This document shows positions 52,843-64,000 of a stretch of 64,000 nucleotides of DNA, piece after piece (the stretch's first letter is position 1; each line of letters starts with the position of its first letter). The notes beneath the pieces were generated by a model. It did no database searches and was not told the DNA's origin. It was given only the letters and a program-made list of their open reading frames with translations. Origin of the DNA: Eutrigla gurnardus (taxonomy: Eukaryota; Chordata; Actinopteri; Perciformes; Triglidae); the NCBI GenBank assembly GCA_963514095.1, contig OY741269.1, forward strand, positions 19,873,190-19,937,189, in the 5' to 3' direction. Both the position numbers and the translations under genes were made by a program.

Positions 52843-53155
52843 TATCATCTATGAATTCATAGATGTATCATCTATGGATCTATCATCTATGGATCTATCA
52901 TCTTTAGATATATGATATATCATCTATGGCTCTATCTATAGATCTATGGATCTATCCATAGATCTATGGATCTATCATCTTTAGATATATGATATATCAT
53001 CTATGGCTCTATCTATAGATCTATGGATCTATCATCTATAGATCTATGGATATATCATCTATGGATCTATCTAGCTCTGTGGATCTATCATTTATGGATC
53101 TATCATCTATAGATCTATGTATCTATAATCTCTGGATCTATGATCTATAGAGCTA
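52843..53155. repeat. ATCTAT-type tandem and inverted repeat
   Basis: Many copies of tctatggatctatcatc and palindromic tatagatctata. A block with tctttagatatatgatatat is duplicated about 65 bp apart (near 52900 and 52977). It lies just upstream of the gabrg3 GC-rich 5' region. Confidence 0.88.
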
Positions 53156-53199
53156 TAGGTCGATATATAATATAATATTGCTGACAGTAAAGTTAAAGT

Positions 53200-53512
53200 T
53201 CGTATCGCTTGATTGAAATCGTATTTCTGTCCAGTAACAAAGATCATATTTCATATCGATCACCGATCAGCGGAGTGTTTTCCTGCGGGTCGGACTGGTC
53301 GGACTGGTTTCCTGCGTGATCCGGTTCCAGGCTCGTCCCTGACGCAGACTCGCTCTCGAGGACTCGGAGACGAGTTGGGGGGGTTCAGACTCAAAGGAGG
53401 ACTCATTCAGACCGAGGAGCACCTGCAGCGACTAGCAGCGTCCGGATCCTGAGGAGCGGACGCAGACCCGCGACCCCTAGTCAGACAGTCTGCAGGACCA
53501 CGAGCCACGAAC
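53200..53512 (+). promoter_or_regulatory. gabrg3: gabrg3 5' UTR / promoter region
   Basis: The sequence changes abruptly from AT-rich repeat to GC- and CpG-rich just upstream of the gabrg3 start codon. No TATA box was recognised. The start site is not resolved. Confidence 0.45.
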
Positions 53513-53580
53513 ATGTCCTCCAGGATCCTGGTCCACGTCCTGCTGGTCCACGTCCTGCTGCTGTCGGTCCTCCGGACCCG
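53513..53580 (+). CDS. gabrg3: gabrg3 exon 1 (signal peptide)
   Basis: ATG in context ACGAACATGTCC. 22 codons plus CG, then donor GTGAGA. The leader contains a directly repeated GTCCACGTCCTGCTG, giving VHVLLVHVLLL. Confidence 0.9.
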
Positions 53581-56500
53581 GTGAGACCGGAACTTCCCGT
53601 TTGTTCCCTACAGAGAGAAAAAGAAAAACTTCCCGCTAAGTTGATGAGAAATCTCTCACCTGTCTGTCTCCCTCCGCAGCTGTCTCACCGCCCGGGACGA
53701 GGACTACGAGGAGGACTACGAGGACGTCACCGTCAACCAGATGCTGGCTCCGAGGTCCAAGGAAACCGGCGCCACGGCGATCCTCAACAAGCTGCTGGAG
53801 GACTACGACAAGAAGCTGCGACCGGATATCGGAGGTAACCGATCCGCGGGCCGCTTAATTGATTGATCAGCTAATCACTCACTTCGATCACAAAACACCA
53901 TGAATAATTAATAATAAATAGCTTATAATCTCTTACATTATATATTATAAATATATCGTAGTGTACTTACATAGTAATTTAATAGTATAGTATGATAATG
54001 GTATGTTATAGTATATTTCTGCTTATAATAGATGAAGGTCAGCCATCAGAGCGGCTCTACGTATCGAGGTCATGATGACGTCATTAAAACACCTGCGACG
54101 CCTTGTCATTTAGATGTAGATGACGTTTGTCTGTAGTTTAAATAGATAGTTTATATTCATTTTTTTTTTTTTTATATATATTTATAAATAATAATTTGCG
54201 TTTTCATATTTTCCACGTTTGTTTGTTTGTCATACGCGTAGCCATGCATCCGATAAGGGCGTCCGATAAGGGCGTCCGATAACATCCCTTCAGGCTTGTT
54301 TTTACGTGGTCGGTGACCGACCGGTGGTTAGAGTTCTTAGACCAGTCCTCCCGAGTGGACTACCTCATTATAAGGGGGGGCTACGTAGCGGTATTAGCAC
54401 TGTTGCTGTTGTGAACATTGTTGCAGTTGTTTGCACTTTTAGCGGTGTTAGGACTGTTGCTGTTGTTAGCGGTGTTAGGACTGTTGCTGGCGGTGTTAGC
54501 ATTGTTGCTTTTGTTAGCGGTGTTAGCATTGTTGCAGTTGTTTGCTAAGTCGTGATTAAATGAAAAAAGCCTTTTATATTTCTAAACATATATATACATA
54601 CCGTAAATCCTCTAATATAGGCCCGGGCCTTTATTTACTCAAGCGCACTGCAGCCTAGGCCTTTATTGGAAGGAGGCCAGAATTAGAGACAGGCCCCTAT
54701 TTCAAAACAGACTACCAGTAGAATGAATAAAAACGAGATTTTGTGTCTATTTGAGCCTATAAAATACTAGGTTCATTTATTGAAAAAGTCTCCTCTTCGG
54801 CTCCGCAGCTGCCATATTACGGTAAACAACGTGCCAGTTTTGCACGTTTGGTAGGCTGCCACTAGGAGGATGATTGACAGGCGCTCTCCTTCATACAATC
54901 ACACGCACACTTCATGGCTGCACCTGATTGGACGATCGCTTTCACAGCTGTCCTGTCTGCTCCCAGATTTCAAACCGACCAACATGGCGGCTCGTTTGGA
55001 AACTTTCTCTTATTTTACGACAATAGTTCACCGAAATGTGTTTCTGAAAACATTTTATGTCATATATTAAAGATATTAAGATTTATTAAAGATCGACAAC
55101 GGTCAGTTTAAAAGATTTTGAGACCTTGCGGGAGGCCGCGGCGCACTGTCTCTCGACACTCACAGTCAGGCGAATGCATTGCAGGGCTTCTTACATACCG
55201 TAAATTCTCTAATATAGCTTCAGCCAAAATCTCCGCAACGCAAAGGCATTGCACGGCTGACAATGAATGGGAAGCATGGAAATAACGCTGCCTGTGGACA
55301 CTTGCCCCGGCCTCCATTAGAGACCGGCCGTTATTTACCTCTGCCGACGGCGAGACCGGCCAATGTTAGAGAATACAGGCCAGTATTAGAGGATTTACGG
55401 TATATTATATGTTTATATGGAACTAAGTTCCTGGCAGATAAAACGTTGTGTTCATGGCTGTTTGTTTGCAGCGAGGAGGAAACCAGCTGACTGACCTACA
55501 GCAGTAAAGGTCATGACCTAACTCATCTGCATATCCTCATGAATATTAATCAGACTCAGCGGTTGAAGATGCTCGTGTCATCTATCTGCTTCCAGTCTGG
55601 ATCGGTGCAACGGTCGTTTCCTGTCTGAGTTCATAAGAGAGACGCTTCCTGTGTGATGTTGTCGGTTGAGAGGAATTTTGGTTAAATAATCAAACTGACA
55701 GCAGATATAATGATAATGACTGAAAGCTTCGGCCTCAAGATCATTTGTGTTTATTCGCTGGATCTTTAACCCGTTAGAGATTCCCCGACATGCAGAGACT
55801 TCTGGGTAGTGAGGCAGCGGCGACATGCAGAGACTTCTGGGTAGTAAGGTGGCAGTGGCGGCAAGCGTTCACGTTGATTGATCCTCCAGGATGAAGAAGG
55901 TCGTTTCAGGCTTCTGTGACCTAAAAAATATCAGTGTTAAATAAACACGTCCTGTGATGCGACGCTGCTCGTTCATCTTCTCAACTTTACTCTTCATTAT
56001 GTTTGCCGCCGCCATCGCCGAAGAAAAATCAGCTCCGGAAGAACAAAGGGATTTCTGAGTAAGTCGCCCTTTAGCAGGAGAATAAAATATGATATAATAT
56101 AAATCTCCACGTTATTTTTGCAAAAGCGTCGTCATGTTGAAACATTCAAACAAAAGTAAAAAAACATTAATAGGTCAGAGTTCAAAGTCGCTTCTCAACA
56201 AAGAGCAGCTTTCACTCATATAACATGATCTTCATCTAACTTGAAGCCTGTAAGAAGAACCAACAAGACGTTGAAGTAAACGAGTGACATCACAGTGATG
56301 TCATCGTCTTCCCGGGCCAATAGGACGATGTGGAGCCTCTACTGCCCCCTTCAGGCTAAACCAACCGATGGACACATGCCTCGTTCCCTCCTGAAATCCA
56401 TTGAACGCGTCGTGATTATTGAATGGTGAAATCACAGTGACCTTTTCCATGATGCTACTTTAGGGACCTCCACGCTCCCCGGGTATCTGACGACTTCGTC

Positions 56501-59500
56501 AATGCATCACAGATCACAGATCTGTTTTCCTCCCCGGACGACTAGATTAACTGGATACTTTCAGGAGAATCGATGATAAACATGTTGGCAATTATCTTTC
56601 TTTTTAATTCCCCCGACAACCAACCAAAGTAAATCACAGCCCTAAAGTCATGTGACCTTTTACCCGGCCCACAATGCAACACTAACCAAGGACTATATGT
56701 ACCATCATGCATTGCGTCATGAAAATGAGCAGCACAACACTAACAGACACTAAATTATTATTTTTTTACTAATTTGGTGGCAGTGCATAACATTCTTACC
56801 TTTCACAATAAAAGCCCTGAATGAAGATGGATTATATTCCATTCTTACCTTTCACAATAAAAGCCCTGAATGAAGATGGAGATATTCCAATTTTACCTTT
56901 CACAATAAAAGCCCTGAATGAAGATGGAGATATTCCAATTTTACCTTTCACAATAAAAGCCCTGAATGAAGATGGAGATATTCCCGTTCAAATCAATGCA
57001 GCAGGATGGTCAGAGCGGTGGCCGTTTTTATATGTATCGTTTCCATGGCGACCATTGTGGCGGGACAGTTCTGTATGACGTAAACAGTGTGAACAGTGAA
57101 TCGATGTGAATTTATTTTTGCTCCTATTTTATTCTATGGAGGACACATTTTAATTTAATTGTAGAAATCTAATAGAATCTCTTCGTGTTGGGTGAACTTA
57201 ATGGACCTTAATGGAGGTAGAGATGCTACTGATCCCAGACCAGCTCTCAGATTTAACAGAGCCCTCCTTAGTAAAGACGCTGCTGCAGGGAGGTGATTTG
57301 TTCTGCTTTTTGAATATTTCAGAGCTGCTGGCATTTCCCCTCGTAATGATTCCGGACACTGATAGTAGAAGGTCATAGATGGAAACACCAACAAACTCCA
57401 TCACAATATGGTTCAGACTGTTAAGAAATATATATTTCTTAGAAAGGAAGGGAGGCACACCAGAACCAAGACTGAGCAGGGGCAGACTGTCGGACCCTGC
57501 TGCAGTAAAATGAGAGGTTTCCTGAAGGGAGTCACACGACTGCTTTTGTCAAAATCAACACAGAATGAAAGTCCCTTGTAGAAGCTTTTAAAGAAGAGGA
57601 AGAGAAAAAGGGAAAGCAGGAAATTTACTTTATCTCGAACCAAAAAAAAAAAGATAATCTCAACTCCTGCCGGTCCACTTTTGTTATCTAATAATGAAAT
57701 GACCCTATTGATTCTGGTGCCGTTGTAGTAAATTAACTGTCGCCTCTTAACTTGTTTTGTCCTTGAAAAAAAACTATCTTGCTTGCTTTGAAATTTAGTG
57801 TATTTGTACAATTTCTACGGTATTTCACAACTGTAGCTTTTCTAAAAGGACACTGGTGCTCAGAAACACGACCACATGTGTCCACTGGGGGCACCAACAT
57901 CAACACAGATAATATAAAATATCCTCATAGCAGCTTTAAAAGCTAAAATGTTTTTAACGTTTTTCCCCTCACAGTTCATCACATTGAACCCTAATTTGGT
58001 TATTTTATGAGTGATTTAGCTATTTTATAAACTTAAATAAAATAATAATCTTCCTGTATGGACAATATGCAGGAAACGCCAACCTTTCGTTAAACTGTTC
58101 ACACAGACGAAAGATGATGAAAGGCAGAATTGAAACGTCTCGACACTCTGTGTTTTATGATGTTTCTTTTATTTTTAAACTTTTCTTCCTTCTTTTCTTG
58201 CCTGAACTCTCTTTGGATTGATGACAGGCTAACGTTCTAATTTTACATTCAACATCCAGCCGTGGTCACATGTCGTTGTTAGCTGTAGATATCCCTGTCT
58301 GTCTGTCAGACAGTGAGACAGCTAACGTCTCCGTTGTCATCTCCTTCATCCTCTCCTTCATCCTCTTCTTCACCCTCTTCTTCATCCTCTTCCCCCGGAT
58401 GACAAACACGTCTCACAGGAGGTTACGACTCAACTCTGCTTGTCACCGATGATGTAATTATCTCCTGTTAGATGATGTTGTACCCCGGGAGGCTTCGGCT
58501 GTTATTCTCTCGTCTTCCCGTTATTAAAACTGCACATCTTCTTCTCCTGATATGTTAGCCGTTACACACAGAATAGCAGCACGCATAGAAATAAACCAGG
58601 AGAAGGGGCATCCCTCTTTAACTAGCTAACTAGCAGACAGCTGGCTAGTTAGCTAGCTTGCTAATTCTTTAACGCTACACTCAGAAAATTCACTGAGCAT
58701 CAGGCTGGTGAACAACAGCAGAGCTGTTAACTAGCTAACTAGCTAAACTAACTACATTAGCATGTTAGTAGTTGTAGCCGTTTTTGGACACAGTTTAGTC
58801 TCCAGTTCCTGGTGTTGGGGGGTCTCCAGTTCCTGGTGTTAGGGGGTCTCCACTTCCATGTGTTGGTGGTCTCCAGTTCCTGCTGTTGGTGGTCTCCAGT
58901 TCCTAGTGTTGGGGGGTCTCTAGTTCCTGGTGTTGGGGGTCTCCAGTTCCTGGTGTTGGTGGTCTCCAGTTCCTTGTGTTGGGGTTCTTGTGAGCCCACC
59001 TGTAGGGGTCCGGTTGAACAGCTGCTGATGAAACGTAGGAATGAGTAAAAAAGGCTTTGGGAGGATTTTTGTCATTCAGGTCTTGAAAGCAGATTTATTT
59101 TTAGATGTGGGTCTGGTCTGGTCTGGTCTGGTCTGCTAGCCCACCAGCTGCTGTGTGATTATGAATATTTGGCTTCTGAAGAGCTGCCTCAGCATGGACT
59201 CTCCAGGAAGGTTCTGTAGATCGCCAGCTGCAGCACCTGAACCGGGACCGGGACCTGGACCCGGAGCTCTTTGGTGTGTAGATGTGAGCTCACTTCCTTC
59301 GTGCTTTGATGGCCATAGATGAAAGGTTGATGTTGGTGGTTTTGAACTATGCATGTAGACCGTATGTGGTGGAACCAGAACCATATCCAGCAGCAGACCT
59401 CCACGCTGGGATCCATTGTTTCCCCCCGGTAATCCCGTTTGGGACTGTGGGTCAATCCGGTGTTTCCCGCTCCTGCTGCTGATGAGGTTTATCTCCCCAC

Positions 59501-62500
59501 CTTCAGGTCTGGTAAATACGGGGTTATATCAGGATTAAGCAGAGACCACCAGAGCAGACCAATCAGGGCTAGAAGCACCGCTGGTTATCAGTTAATTATA
59601 TTCATCCGGCTCCCCAGGACTGATTCTGGTCTTAATTAGTTTGCCTGGGTGAGAACCAGCAGGGGCTACGCGGGACCGAGAACCACCGAGGCCTGCTGGA
59701 TCCCTCTGATCCTTGGTCAGGTCTAACAGCATGCTTTAAACTAACGTGGGATCAGGACTCACCTTTCAAAGGATCCAGAATCAAAAAACCTAATGGATCC
59801 ACGAACGAGGCTGAACACTAAACGGCATAATGATGTTTGTTCTCTCTCCACAGTGAAGCCGACTCTGATAGACGTGGAAATCTTCGTGAACAGCATCGGA
59901 CCGGTGTCCTCCATCAACATGGTGAGTTCATCTCCGGGAATAAGTTCTGCTCTCAGATCAGCTGTAATGAGCTTCCTTACAGTATCTGTCAGCCACATCT
60001 GCTCAGAGACGCTGTGAAAGCTATGGAAGCCTTGAAATGAATGAATTGAATGTTTTATATCTTCAGACTTTATTTATTTGACGGTCTCTTCCTCAAATCA
60101 CGAGAAATCCAAAATAGATAACCATTTACTGAATGCTAAACCTGCAAAAATGGGTTTTCTTTGGCTGAAAAGAAATCATTAAATTCAGTTCAATTAAAAA
60201 AAAATTTATTTGTCCTTGGGGGCAAATAAAGAGCAGACCGAGTAGCTGTACAGGAATAAAATAATAAAAGTACAAGAATAAAAGAATAAAGGTACATGAA
60301 TGAAATAAGAAAGGTACAAGAAAAAAAATAATAATAAAGGTACAAGAATAAAAGAATAAAGGTATAAGAATAACATAATAAAGGTACAAGAATAAAAGAA
60401 TAAAGGTACAAGTATAAAATGGGACACAAAGTGGTTTTGTTCAGATAAAAAACATCAGCAGCATCTTGAACCAGCATATGAAGTTCTCTCTTTGAGCTCC
60501 GTGTTTGGTCTCCACCACCTCACACACGTCATTTTAAACCACTGAATGGTTTATTAGAATATGAACCACCCAGACCCCTCAGGTGTTCTGGTTCAGGTCT
60601 GGTTGTGGTCTGGGTCACTGTGTTTGTTGTTCATCCGTCTGGTTTGAAGTGCCTTATTCATTCCTCTACGTTGGGAACACATTTCACTGACTGGATGTTT
60701 GATTGACAGATGGTTCATCCAATCACCTGCTGCCTTTTCTGTGAAAAGTGCCCGCCCCCTTTTTCCCAGCGGATGAGGTGGTTCTGTGTAACCGGTGTTT
60801 AGCGGGCCATGTCACCGTGAAACCATCAGCGTGTTAATAAGCAATAAACAGTATGTTGAGTTGGAGCCGGCAGCGGAGCTATTTATACCCTCCTGCAGTG
60901 TCCAAGGCAACCTGGTGGAATCCAAGACTTGCTGCCAGAAAAGGACCCGGTGCCAGACCAGGACCCGGTGCCAGACTCTCGTGGGCCATCACACACGCAT
61001 CACATTCCTGCCAGTTCATTTCCCGGTTGGTTCTGTTGGTTCCTCTCGTTTCTGTTGTTTCTGATGTTCCTGAAATCAGCTGTGGAGATGAGATGACATG
61101 TGGGTCAGCTGGTCCTGGCCCTAGTCCTGGTCCTGGTTCAGATCCCAGATGGCACAGAGACACAAAGAGAAGAGTGTTTTCACTAATAAACATTAAAAAA
61201 ATTGAATTCCATCCATGCAGTGGAATCGTAAGCGATGGATGATATTTTACTGCAAACAAGGAATGTGAAGATGAAGGATTATTATTATTATTATTATTGT
61301 ATGGAGCAAAGACAAACCGAGGACCAGGTTCCTCCAGAAACTTCTCCAAAGATAATTAATAAGGCTTTATTTGCGTACGGGCCAGCCAGGGGAAGGTCAG
61401 GTATGGGCCTCCGCTTCACCCCCGCCATGATGTCATTGTGATGTTGGTCACACGTTTGTGTTGTGCTAGTTGTAAACGTCCGGTCGCCCATGGCAACGTG
61501 ATTCTCCAACACGATCCTCCAACGTATCTGAGCTGACATTCAGCCGCGTTTCAATAATGAGCCATATCCACGTTTGTGGAGATGGTTTAAAAAGTGGAAA
61601 TATTCTATTATAAGAGCCGACATCCTTTTGACAGCAGATGATGATGAATGATGAGATTCAATGTTTCACTTTCACTGACAGGATTCTGGATCACATATGT
61701 GGTTCAGTGTGTGGATCGCAGAGATGTTTGTGTTGGCAGTAAAACAATCAAATAAAATTAAAATATTAAAAATAAATTAAAAAAAACATTACATTCATGT
61801 CAAAGGTGCTCAGTGGAGAATGAAGCAAGCAAAAAAAAAAAAAAAAAAAATAGGAATAAAATAAAATCCTCTTTGAGTTCTGATTTTTTTTTTACCTTAT
61901 TGTACCATGAATCACACGTATGATGTTTGTCCATTTAAAATATAATTTTACAACCAGTAGAGGGCAGTATGTATGTACGTCTATAACCCAATAAGTAGAA
62001 TTCAGATATTTGGAGATAAAATATCAAGATTTGGACCTGAATCAACACTGACTAATCAGAAACAGTGATCTACTCAACATGGTACAGTCCGAGTTCCTCT
62101 ACTGTAAAGCCCATTGGAAGCTCTCACTTCCTGGTTCTGCAGTTTGGAACATGTGGCCAGCAGGGGAAGCTCATTGAAGTCTTGGATAAGCAGTAAATTA
62201 ACTGACTAGTTGCTTACTATTGTTAACAATATGAATGATACCAGCATGTTTACTGGTGTATCTTTTGTTAGCATGTTAGCATGCTATGCCCACATGTGCA
62301 AACTGTGCTAGACTGTAGCTCAGAGAGCCACTCAAACAGGTGGAACTCCTGCAGGAGTTAAAGCTGGGGTATGTAATGTTGGAAAGCTAGCAAGAGAGCC
62401 AGCAAATACCGTTAGCAGGCTAGTTAGCTTGGGTGCGAACAGTTGACTAAACATAGTCATGTGAATCGTTTCTCCACTCTTATACGATAGTTTTCTACTA

Positions 62501-63493
62501 TTTGAATCCACAGATTGTTGAGACTGTACTTTTACTCAATGGTCTATTCAGGTTGGTGTTTCCATCTCCATGTGGACCGAGTTTGTTCTTGTTAAGTATG
62601 TGGACGTCTCATCATCACACTCTGTATATTGTTTGGTTATTTCACTGTGAGTCCAGTGACAGCCTCAAGTCAGCTGGTCTACGGCGTCCCCCCACCTGCA
62701 GGTTTACTTTGCCTACTGAGGTCAGAACCTGGTCGGCTGGACATTGATGCTCCGGTTCATTCTGGAGATTCTCGATCTGGTTTAGGTCAGGACCAGTCAG
62801 AGGATGTAATCCTGTACCTCTGGACCAGCAGCCCCTTTGAGGTGCTCTAGCGTCTGAAAGCAGCTGGAGGGGAGGTGAGATCGATACGACTTCATGATCT
62901 CCTTCTAATGAGAAATAATGGAGCAGATTACAGACTGACGTCTGGGTGGTGAAGGAGGACCTGTGAGTCCACGTGTGGTGGCTTCGTCTTGTATTAGTGA
63001 TCTGCTCATTACGTCCCGGCTAACGGTGGTTCGAGTCCCCGGAGCTCCACACAGACGGATGTTCATGAGCTCCCGGCGGTTCCCATGATTACAGCCTCCC
63101 TTCTAATTGGTGAGCTGCTCCTGGTGCAGAGACGGGGTCAAGGGAGCTAATGAAAAATGCTGCAGGGCAGATTATTATGATTAATGTTTATTGATTTATC
63201 ATTTTACTGTGTTGTTTCTGAAGAGACGTTTGCATAGAAATAAGTAAAAGATGCTTCCTTATCTCCCTGCAGGAATACCAGATCGACATCATCTTCGCCC
63301 AGACTTGGACTGACAGCCGGCTCCGGTACAACGGCACCATGAAGAGGCTGACCCTCAACAGCAACATGGTGGGACTCATTTGGCTTCCCGACACCATCTT
63401 CAGAAACTCCAAGAACGCAGACTCCCACTGGATTACGACGCCCAACCAGCTGCTGCGGATCTGGAATGACGGGAAGATCCTCTACACCTTAAG
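53513..63493 (+). CDS. gabrg3: gabrg3: GABA-A receptor subunit gamma-3 (exons 1-4, partial)
   Basis: The exons 53513-53580, 53680-53834, 59854-59921 and 63273-63493 carry the first 512 bp of coding sequence. The Cys-loop and membrane exons lie beyond the right edge. Gamma subunits form the complementary face of the benzodiazepine site and link receptors to synaptic anchoring. The signal peptide (SSRILVHVLLVHVLLLSVL) is followed by an acidic stretch (DEDYEEDYEDVTVNQMLAP) resembling human gamma3. TAILNKLLEDYDKKLRPDIG, VKPTLIDVEIFVNSIGPVSS and MVGLIWLPDTIFRNSK identify gamma3 rather than gamma1 or gamma2 (MVGKIWIPDTFFRNS). Residue 104 is Ile where human gamma3 and gamma2 have the benzodiazepine-site Phe. 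The gene lies tail-to-head after gabra5, as in human. Confidence 0.95.
53680..53834 (+). CDS. gabrg3: gabrg3 exon 2
   Basis: 155 bp, with acceptor CTCCGCAG and donor GGAG|GTAACC. It is separated from exon 1 by only 99 bp. It encodes the acidic N-terminus and LNKLLEDYDKKLRPDIG. Confidence 0.95.
54390..54545. repeat. ttagc-ttg minisatellite
   Basis: Irregular repeats of gcggtgttagcattgttgc and related gttgctgttgtt runs. Unit length varies from 15 to 30 bp. Confidence 0.8.
54598..55403. mobile_element. TIR DNA element, about 0.8 kb
   Basis: Perfect 20-bp terminal inverted repeats, ataccgtaaatcctctaata at 54598-54617 and its complement at 55384-55403. A further direct-orientation variant (accgtaaattctctaatata) lies at about 55197, suggesting nesting or tandem ends. 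Internal sequences repeat the aggcc-tttattt theme. No transposase frame. TA-rich flanks prevent a clear target-site call. Confidence 0.82.
56796..56985. repeat. 47-bp tandem repeat, 4 copies
   Basis: The unit is acctttcacaataaaagccc tgaatgaagatggagatatt ccaattt. The frame that stays open across it is a product of the repeat. Confidence 0.92.
58800..58985. repeat. About 24-bp minisatellite, 8 copies
   Basis: The unit is gtctccagttcctggtgttg gggg, with gtgg variants. Confidence 0.93.
59854..59921 (+). CDS. gabrg3: gabrg3 exon 3
   Basis: 68 bp, with acceptor CTCCACAG and donor ACATG|GTGAGT. It encodes VKPTLIDVEIFVNSIGPVSS INM. The SIGPVSSINM end is typical of gamma subunits. Confidence 0.97.
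59922..63272 (+). other. gabrg3: gabrg3 intron 3
   Basis: No exon was recognised. It contains a repeat at 60258-60416, a ggacccggtgccagac duplication near 60944-60975, (TTA)n at about 61279-61298 and poly-A at about 61831-61850. Confidence 0.6.
60258..60416. repeat. 22-bp A-rich minisatellite
   Basis: The unit is ggtacaagaataaaagaata aa. The hydrophobic minus-strand frames (LFFYSCTFI-like) are made by this repeat. Confidence 0.9.
63273..63493 (+). CDS. gabrg3: gabrg3 exon 4 (loops D, A, E)
   Basis: 221 bp, with acceptor CCTGCAG and donor TTAAG|GTAAAC. It encodes EYQIDIIFAQTWTDSRLRYN through VGLIWLPDTIFRNSKNADSH to LLRIWNDGKILYTLR. IDIIFAQ replaces the IDIFFAQ of human gamma2 and gamma3. Confidence 0.97.
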
Positions 63494-63535
63494 GTAAACT
63501 AGAAACCTCTTTCCTTGGTCCTCGTTAGACTGCTT

Positions 63536-63945
63536 CAGGTCTAACGAGGACTAAATACTAGACCAAACCAGGACTAATTACTGGACCAAACCAGGACTAA
63601 ATAAGAGACCAAACCAGGACTAAATACTGAACAAAACCAGGACTAAATAATAGACCAAACCAGGACTAAAAACTGGACCAAACCAGGACTAAATACTAGA
63701 TCAACCAGGACTAAATATTGGACCAAACCAGGACTAAATAAGAGACCAAACCCGGACTAAATACTGAACAAAACCAGGACTAAATACTAGACCAAACCAG
63801 GACTAAATACTGGACCAAACCAGGACTCAATAAGAGACCAAACCAGGACTAAATACTGAACAAAACCAGGACTAAATTCTAGACCAAAGCAGGACTGAAT
63901 ACTACACCAAACCAGGACGAATACTGGACCAAACCAGGACTAAGT
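63536..63945. repeat. 23-24-bp minisatellite, about 17 copies
   Basis: The unit is ccaggactaaatactagacc aaa. It begins about 43 bp after the gabrg3 exon 4 donor. Confidence 0.94.
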
Positions 63946-64000
63946 GAATGTCCAGGGAATGCTGCTAAAATCTGAATATTTTAAATAACTTAACACATTT

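Larger units (their letters stand above)
45704..53512. other. Intergenic region gabra5-gabrg3
   Basis: No gene was found. A possible gabra5 polyadenylation signal AATAAA lies at 46019-46024. Repeat-like sequence typical of fish dispersed elements lies at about 46240-46640. A gctggttagcttagcataaa repeat lies at about 48213-48470 and near 48770. Also present are a 40-bp minisatellite (50730-51012), a SINE-type fragment (51305-51471) and ATCTAT-type repeats (52843-53155). Confidence 0.55.
53835..59853 (+). other. gabrg3: gabrg3 intron 2 (6 kb)
   Basis: No exon was recognised. It contains the tandem repeats at 54390-54545, 56796-56985 and 58800-58985, and a TIR element at 54598-55403. Confidence 0.6.

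Noticed and set aside
56821..57078. Repeat protein with IPILPFTIKALNEDGD units
   Set aside because: Tandem 47-bp DNA repeat; the frame holds for only part of it, with no start context or splice support.
60126..60477. Hydrophobic minus-strand frames resembling a membrane protein
   Set aside because: Produced in three frames by the 22-bp A-rich repeat (LFFYSCTFI-type repetition).

Overview
The window is vertebrate, almost certainly teleost fish, genomic DNA. Small exons with GT/AG borders sit in short introns. The non-coding space is rich in microsatellites, minisatellites, SINE-like copies and short inverted-repeat DNA transposons. Four protein-coding genes can be identified by their conserved exons, in the order atp10a (minus), gabrb3 (minus), gabra5 (plus), gabrg3 (plus). 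This is the gene order and orientation of the human 15q11-q13 ATP10A-GABRB3-GABRA5-GABRG3 block, compressed here into about 60 kb. atp10a (first coding exon only) and gabrg3 (first four exons only) run off the left and right edges.

Layout. 1-3055 is atp10a intron 1. 3056-3486 is atp10a exon 1, followed by its GC-rich 5' flank up to about 4.1 kb. 4.1-10.5 kb is intergenic and holds a perfect 76-bp palindrome and a SINE-like element whose inside has expanded into about 46 copies of a 41-bp unit. 10.7-25.8 kb is gabrb3, exons 9 to 2 reading left to right. 25.9-32.2 kb is the divergent gabrb3/gabra5 interval. 32.3-45.7 kb is gabra5 (complete, 459 codons). 45.7-53.5 kb is intergenic. 53.5 kb to the end is gabrg3.

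How the genes work together. The beta3, alpha5 and gamma3 subunits assemble into pentameric GABA-gated chloride channels. GABA binds at beta/alpha interfaces and classical benzodiazepines at alpha/gamma interfaces. The GABA-site residues I checked are intact. Three positions that form the benzodiazepine site are changed: alpha5 loop A His to Leu, alpha5 loop C Thr to Arg, and gamma3 loop D Phe to Ile. This is the most biologically interesting reading of the window.

Other notable points are a tandem duplication of the last coding bases of gabrb3 into its 3' UTR, no recognisable gabrb3 signal-peptide exon, and two unexplained minus-strand exon-like segments (27857-27904 and 43173-43282) with good splice sites. 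There are also several intact TIR elements, two with 8-bp target-site duplications. Gene identities rest on remembered family sequences. No database search was run.
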